Of a stretch of 64,000 nucleotides of DNA, positions 8,877 through 16,064 are shown in pieces (within the stretch, counting starts at the first letter, position 1; each line of letters opens with the position of its first letter). The DNA comes from Companilactobacillus ginsenosidimutans (GTDB taxonomy: Bacteria > Bacillota > Bacilli > Lactobacillales > Lactobacillaceae), in the NCBI RefSeq assembly GCF_001050475.1, contig NZ_CP012034.1, positions 1,984,001 to 2,048,000 of the forward strand, written 5' to 3'. A model generated the notes under the pieces. The model was not told the DNA's origin. It ran no database searches and worked only from the letters and a program-made list of their open reading frames with translations. Position numbers and translations under genes: made by a program.

Positions 8877-9070
8877 CCGGAAACCAGTCGGAAGAGCTGA
8901 GAAATATTCGAAGGCAGTGAAAGTGGCGTTATGGCTTTAGCCATTACACCACCGGGCGAGTTTGGAGACTTACCGTACTTTGGTAAGGCTTCAAACCGAG
9001 TTTCGAGACCGCACTTCAGGCTCGGAACGTCCCGCACTGCCGAAGAATATTCCTCAGCTCTGCAGACGGC
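8877..9070 (-). repeat. Structured palindromic element, copy 3 (diverged)
   Basis: The outer stem pairs 8894-8919 with 9035-9060 (GAGCTGAG-AATATTC-GGCAGTG and its near complement). Inner hairpins are GTGG...GGC/GCC...CCAC (about 8922-8952) and GTTTGGAGACTTACC/GGTAAGGCTTCAAAC (about 8960-8995). Read on the minus strand it starts GCCGTCTGCAG and contains CTCGAAACTCGGTTT. Both also occur in copies 1 and 2 at matching places, so it is a distant relative in opposite orientation. It ends 20 nt before the ATG of the DUF1858 gene, so it lies in that gene's leader or promoter. Confidence 0.7.
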
Positions 9071-9089
9071 ATCAACAAGGAGTGTAAAT

Positions 9090-9329
9090 ATGAGTGATAA
9101 GGTAATCGATTTTGAAGTGCCGATTCATTCTTTGGCCGAGGATTACCCCGACTTCGTAGATATAATGTATTCAATCGGGTTCACCAAAATAAAAGTGCCC
9201 GGAATGTTAAATACAGTTGGGAAAATTATTAATCTTAAAAAGGGTTCAAGAGCTATGGGAATCCCTTTGGATTCTATTGCTCGAGCCTTTCAGGAAAGGG
9301 GCTATGAGCTGAAAAATTATGACGAATGA
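9090..9329 (+). CDS. DUF1858 domain protein
   Basis: This small protein of 79 residues is almost entirely a DUF1858 domain, with DFEVPIHSLAEDYPDFVDIMYSIGF split across residues 6-30 and SRAMGIPLDSIARAFQERGY near the end. DUF1858 often sits next to or fused with DUF438/hemerythrin proteins, as here. The ATG at 9090 follows AAGGAG. The longer reading frame upstream runs through the palindromic element and is not used. The end overlaps the next gene by 11 nt. Its biochemical role is unknown. Confidence 0.88.
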   Translation: MSDKVIDFEVPIHSLAEDYPDFVDIMYSIGFTKIKVPGMLNTVGKIINLKKGSRAMGIPLDSIARAFQERGYELKNYDE

Positions 9330-10761
9330 TACTTTGAATAGTGTACAAAGACAGAAGAAAATTGTTGAAATCCTTAACTTTCTGCATGAGGGTGGGGATT
9401 TTGACGTTGCTAAGAAGATGTTTGATGACTCTTTTTCTAGTGTTGATGTTTCGGAAATTACTTCTGCCGAGCGTGAATTGATTGCTAGCGGATTAAATCC
9501 GATGGAAATTCAAAATTTGTGTAATGTTCACGCTGCTGTTTTTAAGGGCTCGATTACTGGAAATTCCAGTACTCCAGCTTTTGAAAAACCAGGTCATCCG
9601 GTTGCTACTATGAAGCTGGAAAACATGGTTATTTCTTCTTTGATCAATGATGAGTTGTTGCCTTGCTTGAAAAAGTGGCAACAGGATGGGCAGAATGCGA
9701 AGTATCTTGAACGTATGCAGAATGCGTTGAAAGATTTGATGACCATCGACAAACACTACAGTCGCAAGGAAAATAATATTTTTCCATTAATGGACAAGTA
9801 CGGCATTACTGCTCCGCCAAAAGTTATGTGGGGAGTAGATGACGAAATCCGCGGCTGGATCAAGGACGCTTATGATATGGTTACAAGCGTTCCGGTTCCG
9901 GACAAGTACAAGGTTGAAGCGGCGGTTGAGAAAGCTTGCAAGGAAGTCATGGAGATGATTTTCAAGGAAGAAGAAATCATGATTCCGATGCTCGATGAAG
10001 TTGCCACCCCTGAGGATTGGTACATGGTTGAGCAGGATGAAAATGATATTGGCTATACTTTAATTGCTGAACCACTGCCTTGGAAACCAACTGATAAAGA
10101 GATTGCCGAAGGTCAGAAAAAGGATAATTCTAAAGTTGCTAAGGAGTTGAATAAAATGGCTCAAGGATTAGCTGACTCAGAAGGATTGAAACCTGCTGAC
10201 AAGAAAAATAAGAAGAAACAAATTCCAATTGTTGACGTTACGCCAAGTTTTCATGAAGAAGACGTTCCAGAAAAACATGAAGGAAAAATGTCGAAGCATG
10301 ACGAAATTCGTAATCGTGCTAAGCATGTTAAAACCGGATTGGAAATGCCAAGTGACGAAGTCAACATCAGTTTCAATACTGGTAAATTGAACTTGGACGA
10401 ATTGACGGCCATTTTCGAAATAATGCCAGTCGACATGACATTTGTTGACGCAAATGATCGAGTAAAATGGTTCTCAAATTCACCAGAACGTGTTTTCCCA
10501 AGAACCAAGGCTGTAATCGGTCGTGCAGTTATCAACTGTCACCCACCTAAGAGTGTGGACAAGGTTATGGCTATTTTGAAAGACTTCCACGAAGGTAAGT
10601 CTGATCAAAACGAGTTCTGGATCAATTTGCATGGCGAAACTTTTGTTTATATTCGTTATTATGCTTTGCGTGATGATGATGGTGAGTATTTGGGTTGTCT
10701 TGAGGTTTCGCAGGATGTTACTCATATTCGTAGTTTGGAAGGCGAAAAGCGTTTGCTTTAG
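9319..10761 (+). CDS. DUF438/hemerythrin-like/PAS sensor-type protein
   Basis: The protein has 480 residues in three parts. DUF438 is at about residues 12-78. A hemerythrin-like HHE region is at about 95-240, with HYSRKENNIFPLMDKYG and FKEEEIMIPMLDE. A linker rich in Lys and Glu follows, then a C-terminal PAS domain at about 365-470 containing NCHPPKSVDKV. The domains point to sensing of a diatomic gas or redox state, or to Fe-S or NO-related repair, but no output domain is visible. The usual His near VMWG(x)HDEIR appears as Asp (VMWGVDDEIR), so iron binding may be altered. It is coupled to the DUF1858 gene. Confidence 0.87.
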   Translation: MTNDTLNSVQRQKKIVEILNFLHEGGDFDVAKKMFDDSFSSVDVSEITSAERELIASGLNPMEIQNLCNVHAAVFKGSITGNSSTPAFEKPGHPVATMKLENMVISSLINDELLPCLKKWQQDGQNAKYLERMQNALKDLMTIDKHYSRKENNIFPLMDKYGITAPPKVMWGVDDEIRGWIKDAYDMVTSVPVPDKYKVEAAVEKACKEVMEMIFKEEEIMIPMLDEVATPEDWYMVEQDENDIGYTLIAEPLPWKPTDKEIAEGQKKDNSKVAKELNKMAQGLADSEGLKPADKKNKKKQIPIVDVTPSFHEEDVPEKHEGKMSKHDEIRNRAKHVKTGLEMPSDEVNISFNTGKLNLDELTAIFEIMPVDMTFVDANDRVKWFSNSPERVFPRTKAVIGRAVINCHPPKSVDKVMAILKDFHEGKSDQNEFWINLHGETFVYIRYYALRDDDGEYLGCLEVSQDVTHIRSLEGEKRLL

Positions 10762-10775
10762 GTTGTTTTGTTGGT

Positions 10776-10955
10776 GGTTCACTGCCGTCCGCAGGTCAGG
10801 TTCTTGGGGGCCGTGGTCGCTGTGAACACGAATTCGAGCTTTTCCAAGTTCGGGAAAATCTCGAATCTCGGTTTTGTCCTAACCCTGCCCGATGGCAGGC
10901 TAACGACAACGCCACGGCTCGGGCCCCCAAGAACCTGACCTGCGGACTAGGGAAT
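10776..10955 (+). repeat. Structured palindromic element, copy 2
   Basis: A 24-bp perfect outer stem pairs 10787-10810 with 10924-10947. Inner hairpins are ATTCGAG...CTCGAAT with TTTTCC/GGGAAAA inside, and TTGTC...GACAA with CCTGCC/GGCAGG inside. Compared with copy 1, CCGCGG becomes CTTGG on one side and the other arm changes to match. TTTGAG/CTCAAA becomes TTCGAG/CTCGAA, and TATGT/ACATA becomes TGTCC-side TTGTC/GACAA. These are compensatory changes. It begins about 15 nt after the DUF438 gene. Confidence 0.85.
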
Positions 10956-11100
10956 CACTAACATTCTTTCTTTGGTGTGGAGTGGATGTTCACTGTTTTG
11001 TAGTGGATCTCAGTGCCTCAGATATTAAAGAAATTTTGAATAGTGGGTTTATTCCAAATTTGAATTTTCAAATTCTAAGAAAAATAAATATATAACTATT

Positions 11101-11137
11101 AGACTTATTTCCAAATGGGGAGTAAGTCTATTTTTTG
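11101..11137 (+). terminator. Rho-independent terminator
   Basis: The hairpin AGACTTA..TCC-aaat-GGG..TAAGTCT is followed by ATTTTTT. It lies about 340 nt downstream of the DUF438 gene, after copy 2 of the element, and would end that transcript. A short palindrome AATTTGAA-TT-TTCAAATT lies just upstream at about 11057-11074. Confidence 0.75.
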
Positions 11138-11289
11138 TCCTAGAGCCAAGTTTTTGGACTTCTCTCGTGTTTTAACTAGAGTCACAACTAAGTACATTAG
11201 TCTTGTATTAAATCCCCAGAACCCTAAACAGGAGATTGTAGTATTTGAGTGAACCTCAACCAAAGACACAAAACAAAAAGATGGTTGTC

Positions 11290-11475
11290 CCCCTCGCACG
11301 GAGGTTGGGATTATTTTTGGCTCAATAGCTAAATTTTACTTATTCGAGTGGTTTTCTCGGATTAGTAAAAGGTCCAGCTTAGAGACTTTTCGGGCTTTGA
11401 AAAGGCTCTAAGTGGGCCAGCTATGTTCCAGCCAAAAAATAATCCCGACCGGAGTGCAGCAGTGAACATCCAAAA
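11290..11475 (-). repeat. Structured palindromic element, copy 4 (diverged)
   Basis: The outer stem pairs GGTTGGGATTATTTTTGGCT (11303-11322) with 11430-11450. Inner hairpins are TTTACTTA/TTAGTAAA with TCGAG/CTCGG inside, and CTTAGAG/CTCTAAG with CTTTTC/GAAAAG inside. Read on the minus strand it opens GTTCACTGCTGCACTCCGGTC, nearly the same as copy 1, and closes ACCTCCGTGCGAG, matching ACCTGCGGGCTAG of copy 1. It lies about 95 nt before the ABC exporter gene. Confidence 0.75.
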
Positions 11476-11570
11476 AAAAATCCAAAACAAAAACAATACA
11501 AACCCTTGCCTTCCACCACACTCTAAGGTATAGAATAAAAACCATAATAAAATAAAATAGGTGAAATAAT

Positions 11571-13331
11571 ATGGGGATTTTTTCTCGGTTGAGTTGGTTT
11601 TTTAAACACCGCTGGAAGCAGTACTCGTTTGGAGTTTTAGCCCTGCTCCTGGTCGCTGCTTGTAACGTAATACCACCACGAATTGTTGGTGTAGTGGTTG
11701 ATGCTGTCAGTAAGAAAACTATGACCATCAACTTTTTAATGATGAATTTAGGATTATTAATTGTCGTTGCCATTCTTGGATATTTTTTGAGATTTGTTTG
11801 GCAAAAGATGATTTTCGGTAGCTCTTATGTTCTTGAGCGTGATTTGCGTGATCGTTTGTTCCGACACTTTATGAAAATGGATACTACTTTTTATCAGAAG
11901 TGGCGGACTGGTGATTTGATGGCGCACGCTACTAATGATATTGACGCTGTCCGTGAAGTTGCTGGACCTGGTGTTTTGACGCTGGCAGATTCTTTGATTA
12001 CTGGACTATCGATGATTTTTGCGATGGGAATGTTCGTTGACTGGAAGCTGACACTTTATGCTATCTTGCCACTGATTTTGTTGGCTGTTATGGCTAATGT
12101 TCTAGGTAACAAGATTCACGACGCCTTCATGAAGTCACAGGCGGCTTTTTCTAGTATCAACAATAAGACGCAAGAAAGTGTTGTTGGTATCAAAGTTTTG
12201 AAGGCGCTTGGTCAAGAGAAACAGGACGAAGAAGATTTCGATACGTATGTTAATCAAAATATTAAGGCTAATAAAAAGTCTTATCGATTGGATGCAATGT
12301 TTGATCCGCTGACTTCGATTATCATGGGTATTTCTTACGTCATCACTATTATTCTTGGTGGTTTGGCGGTTATCCACTCACAAATTACCATTGGTGAACT
12401 CGTTTCGTTCATCACATACATGGCGGAATTAACTTGGCCAATGTTTGCGATTGGTAGTCTGTTCAATATTTTGGAACGTGGGTCGGCTAGTTATGACCGT
12501 ATAACCGAACTTCTTGGTGAAAAATCTTCATTGGTTACACCACGGCATGAGGTGAAAACGGCTCCGAATGGGACGTTAGATTTTGAAATGAAGAAGTTCC
12601 ATTATCCTGATGACAAGGCGATTGCTTTAAACAACGTCAGCTTTGAACTCAAAGAGGGTCAGACGATGGGAATTGTTGGCCCAACTGGTGGCGGAAAGTC
12701 GACTATCATTGGCTTGCTGATGCGTGACTTTGACCATTACAACGGTCAGATTACTGTTGGTGATCATGATATTCGTGACTTCAAGTTAGATGATTATCTC
12801 GATACCATCGGCTATGTTCCACAAACTAACTTTTTATTCTCAACTGATATTCGCGACAATATTCGATTCGCTAATATTGATGCTACTGACCAACAAGTTG
12901 AGGAAGCTGCGCATGTTGCCGACCTTGATGATGATATTCACGACATGCCAAAAGGGTATGACACCCAAGTTGGTGAGCTCGGAGTTTCGTTATCCGGTGG
13001 GCAAAAGCAGCGATTGGCAATTGCCCGTGCTGTTTTGAGTAATCCTGAACTGTTGATTTTGGATGATTCATTGTCAGCTGTCGACTCCAAGACTGAGCGA
13101 AATATCGAGGAGCGGATTGCTGAAAACAGATGCAATGGGACGACGATTATTGCCGCCAGTCGCCTGAGTTCCGTTGAACATGCCGACCAGATTTTAGTCG
13201 TCGACGACGGAACCATCATCGAACACGGAACGCATGAAGAGTTACTCGCAGCGCACGGTTGGTATTACGACACCTTCAACTTGCAAGCCAAGAACGCCGA
13301 ACTCGAAGGGAGGTTGAATAACCGTGGATAA
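11571..13331 (+). CDS. Heterodimeric ABC exporter, subunit with degenerate ATP site
   Basis: This half-transporter of 586 residues has six TM helices (about residues 15-320) followed by a nucleotide-binding domain. Walker A GPTGGGKST is near residue 370 and the canonical signature LSGGQKQRL near 473. Walker B reads LLILDDS near 494, with Asp where the catalytic Glu should be, and the switch-loop His is replaced (AASRLSSVEHAD). This is the degenerate half of a BmrC/LmrC-type exporter. It overlaps the partner gene by 8 nt, so one heterodimer is very likely. Such pairs export drugs, peptides or lipids; the substrate is unknown. The start is an ATG after AGGTG. Confidence 0.94.
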   Translation: MGIFSRLSWFFKHRWKQYSFGVLALLLVAACNVIPPRIVGVVVDAVSKKTMTINFLMMNLGLLIVVAILGYFLRFVWQKMIFGSSYVLERDLRDRLFRHFMKMDTTFYQKWRTGDLMAHATNDIDAVREVAGPGVLTLADSLITGLSMIFAMGMFVDWKLTLYAILPLILLAVMANVLGNKIHDAFMKSQAAFSSINNKTQESVVGIKVLKALGQEKQDEEDFDTYVNQNIKANKKSYRLDAMFDPLTSIIMGISYVITIILGGLAVIHSQITIGELVSFITYMAELTWPMFAIGSLFNILERGSASYDRITELLGEKSSLVTPRHEVKTAPNGTLDFEMKKFHYPDDKAIALNNVSFELKEGQTMGIVGPTGGGKSTIIGLLMRDFDHYNGQITVGDHDIRDFKLDDYLDTIGYVPQTNFLFSTDIRDNIRFANIDATDQQVEEAAHVADLDDDIHDMPKGYDTQVGELGVSLSGGQKQRLAIARAVLSNPELLILDDSLSAVDSKTERNIEERIAENRCNGTTIIAASRLSSVEHADQILVVDDGTIIEHGTHEELLAAHGWYYDTFNLQAKNAELEGRLNNRG

Positions 13332-15111
13332 AAAAGAAGCAGAAACAATTAGCGACATTCAAGCTCTATCTCGTAAGCAACAACGCAATATTTTAAAAAG
13401 GTTATTCAGCTTCGCTTGGGCATTCAAGCGTCAATTTATCACAGCAATAATATTCGCGATTGTGTTGAGCATTATCAATGTAATCTTGCCAAGATTGCTG
13501 CAATACTACATGGACCACTATCTGGTGCATCAAGACACCGGAATTCAAATTATCGTCGGATTTGCGATTGTCTACTTCATCGGAACAATAATCAAAGCAA
13601 TCGTCCAGTTTATTCAAAACTTTGCTTTCTCAATGGGGGCAGAGCGGACACTGGAGAAAATTCGTAGTCAATTATTCAGAAAACTACATACATTGGGAAT
13701 GGATTATTTCGACAAGACACCCGCCGGATCAATTGTTTCAAGAGTTACTAACGATACCAAGACACTTTACGATTTCTGGACACTATTCTTGATGATCTTA
13801 GTAGCCGCATTCTCAATGGTTTCAGCTTTCGTGGCGATGATGTCAGTCAACGTCACATTGGCAATTGCGACCGCATTATTCGTAATCGTTTTGTACTTAT
13901 TGATTTGGTTGTATCAACGATTGAGCTCAAAAATTTATCAGCGTTTACGTGAATATTTGAGTCAAATCAATACTAAATTAAACGAGTCACTGATGGGTAT
14001 CAGCATCATTCAACAATTTGGTCAACAAAAACGGATGATCTCTGAATTTGAGCAAAAGAACCATCAGTACTTCACGCAACGAAACAAAATGATCAACGTG
14101 AACTCATTCTTGCTATATCCAACGATAACCTTGATGTTCACATTGGCAGAAGTAATTTCGTTAGGTGGGTTCGGACTGGAAAGTACTCACACCATCGTGG
14201 CAGCCGGTGTCATCTATGCGTTCATTTCCTACCAACAAAACTTTTTCAATCCATTGTCTAACGTTATGAATTACATGTCATACTTTCAGGACGGGATGGT
14301 CGCCGGTTATCGGATTATGAGGCTGTTCGATAATGACACGACGAGTCCTGAGCAAAATGAGGACAGTGATGCCAAGATTGAGATTGGAAAAATTGAATTC
14401 CGTCACGTTACTTTTGGTTATGTGCCAGGTGAACCAATTTTGAAGGATATTTCCTTCACGGCTGAACCTGGTCAAACTGTGGCTTTAGTCGGTCACACTG
14501 GTAGTGGTAAGAGTTCGATTATAAATATCTTGTTGAGGTTTTATGAGTTTGGCAAGGGTCAAATTTTGATTGACGACCATGATATTCGTGATTACTCAAC
14601 CAGGGAACTCCGTGAAAAGCTTGGTCTGGTTATCCAAGAGCCATACTTGTTCTACGGTGATATTGCCAAAAACATTCGTATGTACGACGACAGTATTACT
14701 GATGAACAAGTTGAACAAGCCGCTAAGTTCGTTGACGCGGATGGATTTGTTGAAAAGCTACCTAATAAATATCATGCCAAGGTTATCGAACGTGGAAGCA
14801 GTTTTTCTACTGGTCAACGACAACTAATTTCGTTTGCCAGAACAATTGTACGTAATCCAAAAGTATTGATTTTGGACGAAGCAACCGCTAATATCGATCC
14901 ACAAACTGAACAGAGCATTACTCGAGGATTGTCGAAGATGAGGGATGACAGAACAACCATCGCCATCGCCCACAGATTATCGACGGTCCAAGATGCTGAT
15001 CAAATTCTAGTTTTGAGCCACGGACGAATTGCTGAACGCGGAACACATGATGAATTATTAAAAGCCGGTGGACTTTATTCAGAACTATATGAATTGCAGT
15101 CCATGGACTAA
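13324..15111 (+). CDS. Heterodimeric ABC exporter, subunit with catalytic Walker B
   Basis: This is the partner half-transporter, 595 residues with six TM helices and then an ATPase domain. Walker A GHTGSGKSS is near residue 389, Walker B VLILDEATANID near 515 with the catalytic Glu, and the switch His in AIAHRLSTV near 548. The signature is FSTGQRQL rather than LSGGQ. With the first subunit this gives one full site (this Walker A/B plus the partner's LSGGQ) and one degenerate site. That is the known asymmetry of BmrCD/LmrCD/TM287-288. The start codon is GTG at 13324. Confidence 0.94.
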   Translation: MDKKEAETISDIQALSRKQQRNILKRLFSFAWAFKRQFITAIIFAIVLSIINVILPRLLQYYMDHYLVHQDTGIQIIVGFAIVYFIGTIIKAIVQFIQNFAFSMGAERTLEKIRSQLFRKLHTLGMDYFDKTPAGSIVSRVTNDTKTLYDFWTLFLMILVAAFSMVSAFVAMMSVNVTLAIATALFVIVLYLLIWLYQRLSSKIYQRLREYLSQINTKLNESLMGISIIQQFGQQKRMISEFEQKNHQYFTQRNKMINVNSFLLYPTITLMFTLAEVISLGGFGLESTHTIVAAGVIYAFISYQQNFFNPLSNVMNYMSYFQDGMVAGYRIMRLFDNDTTSPEQNEDSDAKIEIGKIEFRHVTFGYVPGEPILKDISFTAEPGQTVALVGHTGSGKSSIINILLRFYEFGKGQILIDDHDIRDYSTRELREKLGLVIQEPYLFYGDIAKNIRMYDDSITDEQVEQAAKFVDADGFVEKLPNKYHAKVIERGSSFSTGQRQLISFARTIVRNPKVLILDEATANIDPQTEQSITRGLSKMRDDRTTIAIAHRLSTVQDADQILVLSHGRIAERGTHDELLKAGGLYSELYELQSMD

Positions 15112-15144
15112 ATTACACAAAAAATTTACAAACAGGTGAAATAA

Positions 15145-16002
15145 ATGAAAAAAACTATTAATGAACAATATTTTGAAGGCGAACGTCCTTTATTCAAAGA
15201 ACACGACGCTGCAATTACAGACACAACCTTTGGTGAAGGTGAATCGCCACTAAAAGAAGCCCGTGACATAGACTTAACTGATGTTGTATTCAAATGGAAA
15301 TACCCATTGTGGTACGCAAAGAACGTTAAAGTTGAAGATTCAATCTTTGAAACAATGTCACGTTCAGGAATTTGGTATACAGATAATATCGAAATCAAAA
15401 ATTCCGCACTTCAAGCACCAAAATTATTTAGACGTGCTAGCCAAATTAAACTAGAAAACGTCCACTTCGCAGATGCCGAAGAAACAATGTGGAGCTGCAA
15501 AGATATTAACTTAAAGAACGTCCAAGTAAACGGAAATTACTTTGGAATGAACAGCGAAAACATCTATGCCGACAACATCAACGTTGTAGGAAACTACGTC
15601 TTTGACGGTGCTAAAAACGTCGAAGTTCACAACTCAACCTTCGTATCAAAAGATGCCTTCTGGAACTGTGAGAACGTTACAATTTACGATTCAAAAATCA
15701 GTGGTGAATATTTAGCATGGAACACAAAGAACATCACCCTAGTAAACTGTACAATCGAAAGTGACCAAGGACTTTGTTACATCGACAATCTAAAGATGGT
15801 AAACTGCAAAGCCTTAAGAACAGATTTAGCATTCGAATATTGTTCAAACATCGATGCTGAAATCACAACAAACGTAATGAGCATTAAAAACCCAATCAGC
15901 GGAACAATCAAAGTAGCCTCAGTCAATAACATAATCTTCGACGACCCAGAGATTGATCCAGATAAAACAAATATCGAGACAAAAAAACTTGCTGCCAAAT
16001 AA
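15145..16002 (+). CDS. DUF3737 family protein (predicted beta-helix)
   Basis: The 285 residues consist of short repeated beta-strand units of the type NITLVNCTIES, IYDSKISGEY and VEVHNSTFVS, which would stack as a right-handed parallel beta-helix. It matches the DUF3737 family of lactobacilli and bacilli, whose role is unknown. There is no signal peptide, so it is probably cytoplasmic. It lies 33 nt after the ABC exporter with its own AGGTG ribosome binding site, so it may belong to that transcript. The final codons form part of the terminator hairpin. Confidence 0.85.
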   Translation: MKKTINEQYFEGERPLFKEHDAAITDTTFGEGESPLKEARDIDLTDVVFKWKYPLWYAKNVKVEDSIFETMSRSGIWYTDNIEIKNSALQAPKLFRRASQIKLENVHFADAEETMWSCKDINLKNVQVNGNYFGMNSENIYADNINVVGNYVFDGAKNVEVHNSTFVSKDAFWNCENVTIYDSKISGEYLAWNTKNITLVNCTIESDQGLCYIDNLKMVNCKALRTDLAFEYCSNIDAEITTNVMSIKNPISGTIKVASVNNIIFDDPEIDPDKTNIETKKLAAK

Positions 16003-16020
16003 TGGCAACAAGTTTTTTTA
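15985..16020. terminator. Bidirectional terminator between DUF3737 and surface protein genes
   Basis: The hairpin AAACTTGCTGCCA-aataa-TGGCAACAAGTTT has a run of T on the plus side and a run of A before it, so it can serve both converging genes. The stop codon of the DUF3737 gene is within the loop. Confidence 0.85.
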
Positions 16021-16064
16021 TTGGTTTTGGATTAGAAAGGGAAGGATAAGGGAGTGCAGGAAAA

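Noticed and set aside
8931..9089. N-terminal extension of the DUF1858 gene
   Set aside because: The extension runs through element copy 3. The ATG at 9090 has a strong AAGGAG site and starts directly at the domain.
8501..11475. Palindromic elements as integron attC sites, CRISPR repeats or tRNA-like genes
   Set aside because: There is no integrase or cas gene, the spacing is irregular, the outer stems are far longer than attC pairing, and no cloverleaf or CCA end can be drawn.
11105..11773. Minus-strand frames of 64 and 121 codons around the fourth element
   Set aside because: They run across the terminator, the structured element or the start of the ABC exporter gene, and show no domain or ribosome binding site.
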